DNA from: Theristus sp. LFF4_11 | Lineage: Eukaryota; Nematoda; Chromadorea; Monhysterida; Xyalidae | Assembly: GCA_030248135.1 (NCBI GenBank) | Contig: JASANC010002086.1 | Span: forward strand, 1-11,305 | Reading direction: 5' to 3' | DNA length: 11,305 bases | Shown: piece by piece, positions 1 to 6,866 of the stretch | How positions within the stretch are numbered: the stretch's first letter is position 1 | How the letters are laid out: the number at the start of each line of letters is the position of its first letter | Made by a program: the position numbers and the translations under genes | The notes under the pieces: generated by a model | The model's input: the letters and a program-made list of their open reading frames with translations, nothing else | Database searches by the model: none | What the model was told of the DNA's origin: nothing

Positions 1-558
1 TGCACATAAGCAAATAATTTTGATTTTTTTTGGAACACAGCAATATTGTGTTCTACTGCAGCACACAAAAACAAAAATAACATACGCCGTGTCATTTTTA
101 TACACACCATGGTACGCATTGCTTTGAATGGCATGCGAAACATCAACGGCAGATGTGAACATTATGGCAATGTGTGTTTCGTTGATGCCTGTTCACTTCT
201 TTTGTCACAAATACAGCATGGCAAGAATTCACACGCCACCGGAGTGGCTCCAGTAAACAGTAAACTTTTTGCCAAAAACAGCCACCTGGACTTTTTTTCA
301 GTCACTTTCAATTCATTTCTGTAGCGATCAGTACGCACAGTATGAGAGTGGGTTGGGTGGCATACTGCATACTGCATACATGAATTACAGTGTGTATTGT
401 TTGGTATGCACTGTACAGTCCGTCATGTGTATTGTTGTGTCTATAAAAACACAAAAGCTAGCATCTGTTAGGGAGGGATAGACGCACAATGGAAAGCATG
501 CATACACCACCACAAGCACACGCGCGCATTGAGGTTTCCAAACTTTTGGTCGCAACTG
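1..558 (-). mobile_element. Tc1/mariner-like non-autonomous element, left copy (partial)
   Basis: This is one of two copies of the same element. Its right end reads, outward to inward on the minus strand, CAGTTGCGACCAAAAGTTTG, followed by TA at 559-560, the usual Tc1/mariner target. The body matches the reverse complement of 887-1430 with scattered substitutions and small indels. Its other end, about 70 bp by comparison with the right copy, lies beyond the window start. The ORFs inside are short, differ between copies and show no transposase motif, so I read it as a MITE-type deletion derivative. An alternative is the left arm of one large palindromic element, but the independent TA ends favour two insertions. 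Confidence 0.7.
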
Positions 559-560
559 TA

Positions 561-884
561 CTGACTGGCTTTGCAAAAACTAGCGTTATGTTCACAAGTC
601 TTGAAAATAGATGATCTTCAACGAACAGCTTGTTCGAACGAGATGTTATGCATGTATGAATCAGTGCAAAACACACGTTTTATGGAAAAGGCATATGTGG
701 AGGCGGCTGTGTCACGGAAAACTGATCCGCTAGCGTGCGTTATATGGGCGAGCCAATGGCGCGTTTGTTGTTGCCGCGTCAATGTGCATTTGCGTTCATA
801 ACATAACACCATCACAGCATAACATTGCGGCTGAAGTTTATTCATCATACAAACGCGCACACTTAAAAAAATGAACATTTACAG
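561..884. other. Unassigned spacer between the inverted element copies
   Basis: This single-copy stretch separates the two inverted Tc1/mariner-like copies. Both element ends that face it have a CAGT terminus next to TA, so it appears to be host or older DNA outside both insertions. The ORFs through it carry no recognisable domain. I see no gene or RNA here. Confidence 0.5.
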
Positions 885-1420
885 TACAGTTGCGACCAAA
901 AGCTGAAGTTTTTTCCATGCGCGCGCGCGTGTGTCAGTGGTGGTGTATGCATGCTTTTATTGTGCGTCTATCCCTCCCTACAGATGCTATTTTTGTTTTT
1001 GAGAATAAATAAGGTACATAGATGGACTGTACAGTGCATACAAAACAATACACACTGTATAGAATTCATGTATGCAGTATGCACCCAACCCACCTCATAC
1101 TGTGCGTACTGATCGCTTCTGAAATGAATTGAAAGTGACTGAAAGTCCGGTGGCTGTTTTTGGCAAACTGTTCACTGGAGCGACTCCGGTGGCGTGTGAA
1201 TTCTTGCCATGCTGTATTTGTGACGAAAGAAGTGAACAGGCATCAACGAAACACACGTTATAATGATGTTCACACCTGCCGTTGATGTTTCGCATGCCAT
1301 TCAAAGCAATGCGTACCATGGTGTGTATAAAAATGACACGGCGTATGTTATTTTTGTTTTTGTGTGCTGCAGTGGACACAATATTGCTGTGTTCCAAAAA
1401 AAAATCAAAATTATTTGCTT

Positions 1421-1430
1421 ATGTGCGTGG
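1421..1430 (+). repeat. Target-site duplication of FB-A, left copy
   Basis: The bases ATGTGCGTGG here recur at 1968-1977 on the far side of the foldback. The G run that follows the left copy makes the exact length uncertain (8 to 10 bp). The related FB-B has an 8-bp duplication, so 8 bp is likely for both. Confidence 0.7.
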
Positions 1431-1438
1431 GGGGGTAC

Positions 1439-1526
1439 AATTCCGGCCCGCTAATTCCGGCCTGAAGAATTCCGGCCCGCTCATTCCGGCCCGAAGAATT
1501 CCGGCCCGAAGAATTCCGGCCCGGAG
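1439..1526 (+). repeat. 15-bp tandem array, left arm of FB-A
   Basis: About six units of 14-15 bp, consensus AATTCCGGCCCGAAG, with variants ending CGCT, CTGAAG, CGCTC and CGGAG. The array is strongly GC-biased compared with the AT-rich core and contains recurring GAATTC. Confidence 0.88.
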
Positions 1527-1881
1527 AATTTTCGCCAGCACGAACAATATGAAACCACACGAAGTGATTTTGGTAATGAAATAATAAAATAAAAATATCG
1601 ATGCTCACATGTTACAGTGTATTTTCAATGATGTTCGTCCTGTTTGCTTTTTTGGAAAGTGAAACCTTTTGGAAAAAAGAAACTACAACTAAATTTTTAA
1701 ATTTTTTAATCATGAACAGGATTTGTGACCCTTTTACCTTATCAAAAAGGCTTGGCTTAGGATTAGGAACCTACAACAAGTCACTGCAAGCAAGTTCTAA
1801 ACAAAAATAAAAAATCACTCAAGAATTTATTTACCAAAAATCACTTCGTGTGGTTTAATATTGTTCTTGCTGGCGAAAATT

Positions 1882-1955
1882 CTCCGGGCCGGAATTCTCC
1901 GGGCCGGAATTCTTCGGGCCGGAATTCTTCGGGCCGGAATTTCGCGGGCCGGAAT
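1882..1955 (-). repeat. 15-bp tandem array, right arm of FB-A
   Basis: Five units in inverted orientation: two CTCCGGGCCGGAATT, two CTTCGGGCCGGAATT and one 14-bp TCGCGGGCCGGAAT. These pair with the array at 1439-1526, so a single strand would fold into a long hairpin. Confidence 0.88.
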
Positions 1956-1967
1956 AGTACACGAGCC

Positions 1968-1977
1968 ATGTGCGTGG
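1968..1977 (+). repeat. Target-site duplication of FB-A, right copy
   Basis: This is an exact repeat of 1421-1430. Joining the sequence before the foldback to the sequence after this copy restores a continuous Tc1/mariner-like element ending at 2049. Confidence 0.7.
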
Positions 1978-2051
1978 TATAACTCAAAATTACCCATCCA
2001 ATCGATATGTCAGCGCACGCAGGGGTTTCCAAACTTTTGGTCGCCACTGTA

Positions 2052-2872
2052 TGTACAGTGAAAAACCAAGAGAGCGTTTGCCTACCTTCAAGAAAAATAA
2101 CTTCTATTCCTTTTCATTTGCAATGTAAACTTACAATGTACATTACCCAAAACCAGGGTACCTTTGTCAAACCAAACAAACAAACATCACAAACTTTCAT
2201 AAACCCAAGAAACAATTCTCGTGTTTTAAATCGAAACAACTTCAAGCGTTCTCGCGTATTTTTTATTTCATAAAAAACAGTGGGTGAAGCGATACACACG
2301 ACCATTAAAACGCTGCTGGTTTGGCACCTCGACCTAGTGGCACGAACGAACACGAATTTTTCGTCGAAAAAGACGTTTTGTTCTGAATCGAGCTCCCACC
2401 AAAAAATAATCAACCGAAGCAAATGAGCCAGAGATAGTTTGTCAAAAGATTGTATTTATGACCGAGTCAGGTCGCAATAAAAATTCTTCAAAAAACTGCC
2501 CTCGGCCATTCTCAGCTGCATACAGCTAATTTAGAGTTTCCGGTAACGTCAAATCTGTGTATTTAATGGGAAAACAGTTTTGCATAAAAAGTTCCATCTT
2601 GCACAACGTGTTATTGAACGTACGTGAACAGACGGCGCCATAAAATGAATGTGAACAACACGTTGCTGTTTGTTGTCAGAACTTTTTTCTTGGCCAGCTG
2701 TTCTGTGAAACTTGATCCATTGAAGTGTTTCGATTTAGCTTCCTGCTTAAATGTAGGGCAGAGAGTCATAGGTCATAGTGCTTAAAAACGTTTTTAAAAA
2801 GCAATCCATTTGAAATTTTGATGGAATGGTTTCCAAACATGTTGTAAATTTTATGACAACTTTTCTGCAAGT
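2052..2872. other. Unassigned region between mobile elements
   Basis: About 820 bp with no recognised element. A 102-codon minus-strand frame (2114-2422) has no family resemblance and no splice context that I can recognise. The only frame I list is the small one at 2645-2785. A short imperfect inverted repeat around CAACGTGTT lies at about 2606-2619 and 2655-2668. AATAAA-type hexamers occur near 2475 but cannot be tied to a gene. Confidence 0.4.
2645..2785 (+). CDS. Possible small secreted Cys-containing peptide or first exon
   Basis: This is a 46-codon frame that starts at ATG and ends with TAA. The N-terminus has a hydrophobic stretch (TLLFVVRTFFLASC) typical of a signal peptide, with possible cleavage near residues 17-19. 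Three cysteines follow in a short mature part (CSVKLDPLKC, then FDLASC). This could be a small secreted peptide or the first exon of a larger secreted protein; a GT within AAATGTAGGG could serve as a donor. No downstream exon, paralogue or polyadenylation signal was tied to it. A frame this short can occur by chance, so this is a weak call. Confidence 0.18.
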   Translation: MNVNNTLLFVVRTFFLASCSVKLDPLKCFDLASCLNVGQRVIGHSA

Positions 2873-3147
2873 CTAAAACTTCCGAATAAGTAAGGCAGTC
2901 CTTGTATTCTTCATCAAGGCGGGATCAGTCGCAGGCTAGGAGTTGTCTTTTTTTTAACAATGCCAAGAAATTTCTCAATTGTATGTGCAAGGGAGCAACA
3001 AGGAACAGAATAGCACGAAGAATCAATTCGTTTGAAAAAAACACGTCAACTTTGGCACACAATTGGGTTTTTCTTTTTTCTTTCATTCAAATTTCGCGCG
3101 CTCCTTGCACCCCGAACAAAGCTGCCATGCTTAATAGGCCATTTCGT
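2873..3147 (-). mobile_element. MITE-2, upstream copy with decayed ends
   Basis: This copy is the inverted counterpart of 5483-5751. Shared blocks include TTCATCAAGGCGGGATCAG, AGGAGTTGTCTTTTT, TTGGCACACAATT and TTTCATTCAAA, then GCGCGCTCCTTGCACC and AGCTGCCATG. Its termini are eroded: the expected TACAGTATGGC and GGCCATACCGTA are only partly recognisable, so the boundaries are estimates. It lies upstream of the membrane-protein gene. Its ORFs are not conserved in the other copy, so it is non-coding. It appears older than, or independent of, the downstream copy. Confidence 0.7.
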
Positions 3148-3463
3148 TCCAACAACCACTGAGAATCATTCAAACGTAAAAACAGGTTCATACTTTTTTT
3201 CAGACGAAACAGCTGCTATACGTTTTGGTGACCAAACTTTCGTTCTTTTTTGTTGGTCATCTATTTTCAGGTTCAAAGCGATGATCATATTCAATCATAC
3301 GCTCAAATGCGAAAACAAACAAAACGGTTTTTGCTTGGTGTAAATGTAAAACTGTTGCAGCAGAAGAAATGCGACAAGCGGAGCATTAATAAAGCTGTTA
3401 TGAAATTTGATTTATCACCAGCGCATCTTGCAGGGTTGATGTCTAACTTCTGACGTTGTTTGG

Positions 3464-3470
3464 TTTTCAG
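3464..3470 (+). promoter_or_regulatory. Candidate 3' splice site before the start codon
   Basis: TTTTCAG precedes a 50-bp leader (3471-3520) that runs into the start ATG at 3521. In nematodes such a site could accept a spliced leader, or it could end an intron in the 5' untranslated region. Similar TTTTCAG-like sites also occur near 3203 and 3271, so which is used is unknown. Confidence 0.4.
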
Positions 3471-3520
3471 CAGATATCTCAACATTTGAAAACAGATCTC
3501 GCGCTAAAACCATCAGAAGG

Positions 3521-3604
3521 ATGTCACGCCATCGGGTTATCCGCAAAGAGTTCAATCCAGAAGACATGAAGTATCGCTGTTGCTGTCAGTGGTGCAAGGC
3601 AACG
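3521..3604 (+). CDS. Exon 1: cytosolic Cys-rich head
   Basis: 28 codons, ending in phase 0 at a GTCAGA donor (3605). Intron 1 is 91 bp and ends TGTTTCAG at 3695. The encoded head has clustered basic residues, then CCC and a fourth Cys in RCCCQWCKAT. An alternative donor at GTCAGT (3584) would join in frame to the later frame of exon 2 without a frame break, but it would replace the hydrophobic TGILWLAVVAF segment with RHPLAGRCG, which fits a membrane protein less well. Confidence 0.55.
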
Positions 3605-5953
3605 GTCAGATTCGCTGCTCAATTTTTGGTTCAATCAATGAGTTTTATGTCGCAGTTTAAAAAAAGCGTATCAAAATGAGTAAATGCTGTTTCAGACCGG
3701 CATCCTCTGGCTGGCCGTTGTGGCATTCTGCTCTTAGTTGCCGATCTTGCTGGCATGTTCTTTGTGTCTACTAGGGAGACGTTGTTTGTCGTTGGATTGT
3801 TCCTTGGGCCTTTCGGACTGCTATTGAGCGGGCTTCTCATACTAGCAGTGCTGTTTGACAACGCCATGTATCTGCTAGTGCCGTTGGTGCTACTGGTTTG
3901 TCTGTTTATGTTCTATTCAGATGCAAGTATCCGTTGAGACGCCAATATGAATCATGAACTTTCTGTTCTGGCAGTCACCCCATGCACCGACATTCTGTTC
4001 CTTTGCTTTTTTGCAGTCGCATCTTTCCCACAAATGCACACCGCTTGTGATTCAGCCGTTTCATGTCTGCACGTACTGCATGTGCTGATGAGAATAGCGG
4101 GTCTTTTTGCAGAACCTTTCGGAGAATTTCTTATTTAAGCAAGGCGACCCTTCGGCTGGGCGTGTGTTCAAATCGGCCCTGTAATTGCGGCCTGACGGCC
4201 CGCTCATTGTGGTCCATTCGATTCCGACCCGAAGAATTGCGGCCCGGACAATTCCGGTCCGGCGAGTTTTTCCTAGCACGAACAGTAGCAAACCACCTGC
4301 GGTGATTTTTCATAATCTGCAAAAAAATTCAAAAATGACCTCAATGTATAAAATCACGGCAAAACATTTTTTTCAAAAAACTCGGGTTACCGACGTGCCT
4401 TTATATACAAGGCTTGACTTTGGAGACCTACAACAACTTTTCTTTGTTTTATGATTAGATTTCGCTGAAGTACAGATTTTTGTCATTTTTGCAATTGCAT
4501 TCTTATGTGCGATAACTGTTTTGCAATAATTTGCGGAAAAAAATTCCTTCCAATATGTAGTTTATTGTACGTACTGCGGAAAATGGCCGGGCCGCATTTA
4601 ATCAGGCCGTAATCGAGCGGTCCGCAACGCTTCGGGATCGGAGTTTTACGGCCGCAATACTGCATCACCGTTCGGCTGTCACGATTGCAGGTCACTTGTG
4701 CAGTGTTGATGATCGTTGGCACCGTCGGGGCAGCCGTGTGGCTTTGCGTTGACGGACACCGTGCTGCGGCGCATGTCGTCAGCGGCATCAACTCGGCGTT
4801 CGTCGCCTCCAGAGGTGACAACACGGTGGCGTAATTTAGGGATTTTTATTGAATTAAAAGTTTATAAGCTTCATTTTGCACTCATGTAAAATTGTTGTGG
4901 ATAAATCAAGTGCAATTTTTATTATGTACAAACCAATTCCACGAATGAAAACAGACGATAACATGACTATTGTGCTGGCGGGTCTGGTGGCAACAACGAT
5001 GGCAACCATCATTGCGTGCTGGTGTTTCTCGGTCGTTTATGCTGCATTCAGGTCAGAAAAACAACAGTAAACAACCTTCAACAGTAACAGACAAAGGTAG
5101 TGAAACGCGCGCAACTAGAGTGGGTACCAGTTCTCCGGTGACCAGTTCTCCGGGTACCAGTTCTCCGCGTGCGTTTGTGAGAGGGTACCAGTTCTCCGGG
5201 TACCAGTTCTCCGCCACCCAAAGGTGCAATGGTTACAAAGACACAAAACACAACAATAAGAAGACTGGTAAGCAAATCGCAACATAGCAAGATTTTTTCA
5301 TAGTGAAACCGCAGCTTGCAGCTAAAATTCCAAGTTGCTAATGTGGCTTGCCTGGCAATTGATGCGCAAAAAAACCCCAAGAAAAGTAAAATCCACAGTG
5401 CAATACATTTTCCCCATGACATTGCAGTGACATTGTGACACAATGATTGCGTCCAGCACAAATACCTAAATTCAAATAGCTACGGTATGGCCGGTTAAAC
5501 ATGGCAGCTTTTTTCAGGGTGCAAGGAGCGCGCGAATTTTGAATGAAAGAAAAAAGACGTTCAGAAACTGAATTGTGTGCCAAATTTGACGCGTTTTTTT
5601 TTAAACTAAAATGGATTATCCGCGCTATTCTATTCATTCTTCATCACTTGTACACATGATTGGGAATTACGTTGGCTTTTTTGAAAAAGACAACTCCTAG
5701 TCTGCGGCTGATCCCGCCTTGATGAACTGTCTCATTTATTCAGCCATACTGTACCGTGGTGACTGGCCATACCAATATTGCCCCAATTACCGTAGTTGCG
5801 TCGATGAGATGGTCAGTTTTGTTATGTTTCAGTTTTCTAACCGACAAATCGCGTGACATCGAGTGGAAAGCGAAACTGGAGAAAAAGCACGCCGAGAAGG
5901 AAAAAATGAAAACGCATCGAATGAGGCAGCCATCTTCTTATTATAAACGATAA
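3521..5953 (+). CDS. Six-exon multi-pass membrane protein, LAPTM-like, with a frame break in exon 2
   Basis: Proposed exons: 3521-3604, 3696-3926, 4017-4081 (donor uncertain), 4691-4814, 4955-5051 and 5833-5953 (TAA). Splice phases agree at the exon 2/3, 4/5 and 5/6 junctions, which is strong support for the model. The product is about 240 residues. A charged head (MSRHRVIRKEFNPED) is followed by KYRCCCQWCKATTGIL. Then come about four hydrophobic segments, among them LFVVGLFLGPFGLLLSG, VTCAVLMIVGTVGAAVWL and ATIIACWCFSVVYAAF, and a lysine-rich tail ending QPSSYYKR. The CCC-x-x-C-x-x-TG head and four-span layout resemble nematode LAPTM-like lysosomal or endomembrane proteins; this is recalled resemblance, not a search result. 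In exon 2 the hydrophobic frame stops at TAG 3735-3737 and resumes in another frame, so the locus is either a recent pseudogene or contains a base error. FB-B lies in intron 3; MITE-2 and a 15-bp array lie in intron 5. Confidence 0.6.
3696..3926 (+). CDS. Exon 2: membrane segments, frame disrupted near 3731
   Basis: The first frame gives TGILWLAVVAFCS and then TAG. The frame that begins at 3731 gives LLLVADLAGMFF, then a long hydrophobic run containing GLFLGPFGLLLSG and YLLVPLVLLVCLFMF, and stays open to SDA before a GTATCC donor at 3927. The hydrophobic continuity across the break indicates one ancestral exon that lost one base or gained two between about 3726 and 3735. Intron 2 is 90 bp (3927-4016) and ends TTTTTTGCAG. 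Confidence 0.6.
4017..4081 (+). CDS. Exon 3: luminal-loop-like segment, 3' end uncertain
   Basis: The acceptor TTTTTTGCAG joins in phase to exon 2 (A + TC = Ile), giving IASFPQMHTACDSAVSC and then LHVLH. Phase 0 donors that would match exon 4 are GTGCTG at 4082 and GTACTG at 4073. The frame remains open to a TAA at 4136, so the exon could also read through and terminate early. Its intron has been expanded by FB-B. Confidence 0.42.
4151..4158 (+). repeat. Target-site duplication of FB-B, left copy
   Basis: TTCGGCTG, repeated exactly at 4671-4678. Excising one copy plus the element rebuilds a short intron (about 90 bp from the 4082 donor). Confidence 0.75.
4159..4670. mobile_element. Foldback element FB-B inside intron 3
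   Basis: This is a 512-bp relative of FB-A. Its arms carry diverged 15-bp units (left about 4170-4265; right 4584-4658). Next to the left array is an inner block, CCTAGCACGAACAGTAGCAA, that matches CGCCAGCACGAACAATATGA of FB-A. The cores also share ACAAGGCTTGACTTTGGAGA versus AAAGGCTTGGCTTAGGATTA, followed by ACCTACAACAA. An 8-bp duplication, TTCGGCTG, flanks it exactly at 4151-4158 and 4671-4678. The arms are less alike than those of FB-A, so it is the older insertion. No coding capacity is visible. Confidence 0.8.
4584..4658 (-). repeat. Diverged 15-bp array, right arm of FB-B
   Basis: Five units can be laid out exactly every 15 bp: TGGCCGGGCCGCATT, TAATCAGGCCGTAAT, CGAGCGGTCCGCAAC, GCTTCGGGATCGGAG and TTTTACGGCCGCAAT. 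They share the GGCCG or GGTCCG centre with the FB-A units. The spread of substitutions shows an old array. Confidence 0.75.
4671..4678 (+). repeat. Target-site duplication of FB-B, right copy
   Basis: TTCGGCTG, followed by the last 12 bases of intron 3 (TCACGATTGCAG). The insertion point is therefore within the branch-point to pyrimidine-tract zone of the acceptor for exon 4. Confidence 0.75.
4691..4814 (+). CDS. Exon 4: transmembrane segment
   Basis: Acceptor GATTGCAG, then VTCAVLMIVGTVGAAVWL, a clear membrane span, and a more polar stretch with VDGHRAAAHVVSG. It ends in phase 1 before a GTGACA donor (4815). Intron 4 is 140 bp, ends GAAAACAG at 4954 and restores GAC across the junction. Read without splicing, the frame ends at TAA 4832-4834. 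Confidence 0.58.
4955..5051 (+). CDS. Exon 5: last transmembrane segment
   Basis: Starts in phase with exon 4 and encodes DDNMTIVLAGLVATTMATII, then ACWCFSVVYAAF. It ends in phase 2 at a good AG|GTCAGA donor (5052). The aromatic W-C-F-x-VVY end of the helix is the part that most resembles nematode LAPTM-like proteins. Confidence 0.6.
5123..5213 (+). repeat. 15-bp tandem array of GGTACCAGTTCTCCG in intron 5
   Basis: Five units, four identical and one GTGACCAGTTCTCCG, with a 16-bp non-matching insert at 5168-5183 after the third. All are in direct orientation; no inverted partner array is visible. Aligned with GGGCCGGAATTCTCC of FB-A, 10 of 15 positions agree, including GGG at the start and TTCTCC at the end. 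It may therefore be a single arm of a related foldback, or a separate minisatellite of the same length. Confidence 0.85.
5214..5480. other. Intronic DNA with nothing further recognised
   Basis: This part of intron 5 lies between the 15-bp array and MITE-2. Its frames are interrupted and resemble no family I recognise. No repeat shared with the rest of the window was seen. Confidence 0.4.
5483..5751 (+). mobile_element. MITE-2, intact copy in intron 5
   Basis: A 269-bp element flanked by TA at 5481-5482 and 5752-5753. The ends are inverted repeats: CGGTATGGCCGGTTAAAC at the left and, on the other strand at the right, CAGTATGGCTGAATAAAT. TA target and CNGTATGGC termini indicate a Tc1/mariner-type mobiliser. 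It has no coding capacity. It is inverted relative to the copy at 2873-3147, and similarity stops at the element ends, which argues for two insertions and not a duplicated segment. Confidence 0.78.
5833..5953 (+). CDS. Exon 6: charged cytosolic tail and stop
   Basis: Acceptor ATGTTTCAG, completing AGT (Ser) with exon 5, then FLTDKSRDIEWKAKLEKKH and AEKEKMKTHRMRQPSSYYKR before TAA. The tail is strongly basic and helical, with alternating Lys and Glu. It joins the last membrane helix as VVYAAF-SFLTDK. The 781-bp intron before it is filled largely by a 15-bp array and MITE-2. Confidence 0.6.
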
Positions 5954-5956
5954 AAA

Positions 5957-6063
5957 GGGGTTGGGGGGGGTGGGGGGGGGGGTAATGGGGGGTGGTGAGG
6001 GAGATTGTGTTTTGAATGGGTTGTGTGGGGGGGTTGGGGGGGGGGGGGGGGGGGGGGGGGGGG
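5957..6063 (+). repeat. G-rich tract with a 28-base G run
   Basis: The tract begins four bases after the gene's stop codon. It contains runs of 4, 8, 12 and 6 G before a final uninterrupted run at 6036-6063, separated by short T-containing spacers. In the sense transcript it could form G-quadruplexes. Homopolymer length may be unreliable in the assembly. Confidence 0.85.
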
Positions 6064-6068
6064 TATGT

Positions 6069-6600
6069 GACCTCTCAAAATATGATTGGTTTTATCTAGA
6101 TATTTGTTGCATGTCTGTAAATCAGCTTCTCAGTTTTTTTTTGTCAGTTCTCGTTGTTCTGTTTATTGTCGCAGGGATTTTTCACCAAAAACTGTTTGTG
6201 GTGTGTAAAGAGCATACGATCTTTTGTTTTCGGAGTATCGTCTTTTTCATTAAACGTGCCGTTACGGTTTGTACGCACAGGCACAGATAGGGAACGTGTT
6301 TCACGGCTGCACGGAAATTTGAAATCAACAAAACTGAACGTAATCTGACGGTGGCAGTTTTGTGCAAGAAAATGAAAAACAAAACTAATCAGAATCTTTT
6401 CCACGCAATAAGATTATTTTAATTCATATTCGGAATACGTTCGGGCGCGAAACAGAGGGTTCAGTTTCAAGCTGTGCGGCTTTTCCATACGCCATTCAAC
6501 ACTACTCCCCCTCCTTCGCCCGAAAAGATAATAGTGCTCCCACAAATTGTGATCGTCCCTGTGGCACCGCCATATTACGCATTTTTACGGAATGGTTTTC
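6069..6600. other. Unassigned region downstream of the membrane-protein gene
   Basis: Frames on both strands (for example 6144-6404 minus) are short, overlap each other and have no recognisable domain. A minus-strand AATTAAA lies near 6416 and could serve a minus-strand gene. I see no element ends. Confidence 0.4.
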
Positions 6601-6609
6601 TCATTCACG

Positions 6610-6804
6610 TCAGAACTCAGGATGAATAGCACACGCTGCAGCGGCAATAAATTTTCCATCGTAAATAATAATGTCAGATGCTTCACTTTCCAGCAGAAGA
6701 AGGTGAGTTAAGCATGGATGCAACGATAAAGGTTTTGTTTCGAGGTATTTTAACCTGCCTTCTTGTATAGTATGACGAGAATAGAATTGCTCATTGAGAA
6801 ATGT
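6610..6804 (-). CDS. Possible exon fragment of an unidentified minus-strand gene
   Basis: A minus-strand frame runs from the start of the window's ORF at 6843 to TGA at 6610-6612. A strong acceptor (GTATTTTCAG) would place an exon start at 6804 or 6805. The product includes QFYSRHTIQEGRLKYLE and DIIIYDGKFIAAAACAI, which look protein-like. The alanine-rich end weakly recalls the C-terminal fold of cyclins, but I do not assign it. The frame does not join in phase with the candidate exon at 6867-6941, so this may be a pseudogene relic or a chance frame. Confidence 0.25.
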   Translation of the reverse strand, partial: TFLNEQFYSRHTIQEGRLKYLETKPLSLHPCLTHLLLLESEASDIIIYDGKFIAAAACAIHPEF

Positions 6805-6866
6805 GCTGAAAATACCAACACTCCGCAATTTCCCGTTCAACATGTTTGTTTGATTGCATTTCTTAC

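Larger units (their letters stand above)
1431..1967. mobile_element. Foldback element FB-A with 15-bp-repeat arms
   Basis: This is a non-autonomous foldback element of about 537 bp. Each arm has an outer domain of 15-bp tandem repeats rich in AATTCCGGCCCG and an inner non-repeated domain (about 1527-1577 and 1831-1881) that is inverted and nearly identical between arms. The core, about 1585-1830, is AT-rich and has no significant ORF. The same 10 bases, ATGTGCGTGG, flank both ends. The design of 15-bp repeats in the outer arm, a unique inner arm and a short target duplication recalls the sea-urchin TU foldback elements; that link is inference. It is inserted in the right Tc1/mariner-like copy. 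Confidence 0.82.
887..2049 (+). mobile_element. Tc1/mariner-like non-autonomous element, right copy, interrupted
   Basis: The left end begins CAGTTGCGACCAAAAG just after TA (885-886). The right end is the reverse complement of CAGTGGCGACCAAAAGTTTG, followed by TA (2050-2051). The terminal inverted repeats agree over about the first 16 bases with one mismatch. Removing the foldback insertion and one target copy leaves about 616 bp. The part 887-1430 is the inverted counterpart of 1-558. No transposase ORF is present, so movement would need a transposase from elsewhere. The element is older than the foldback that splits it. Confidence 0.72.

Noticed and set aside
1095..1397. 100-codon frame with a partial match to a frame at 46-324
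   Set aside because: The resemblance reflects the two inverted copies of one element; frames shift at indels between copies and no transposase motif is present.
1..1428. Single giant palindromic transposon
   Set aside because: TA-flanked CAGT termini facing the central spacer and a complete right copy ending at 2049 fit two separate insertions better.
4483..4824. 113-codon minus-strand frame
   Set aside because: It spans half of FB-B and is antisense to exon 4, so it crosses an insertion boundary and cannot be an ancestral gene.
5078..5461. 127-codon minus-strand frame, among the longest in the window
   Set aside because: It reads antisense through the 15-bp array, which stays open because its period is a multiple of 3, and lies in an intron of the + strand gene.
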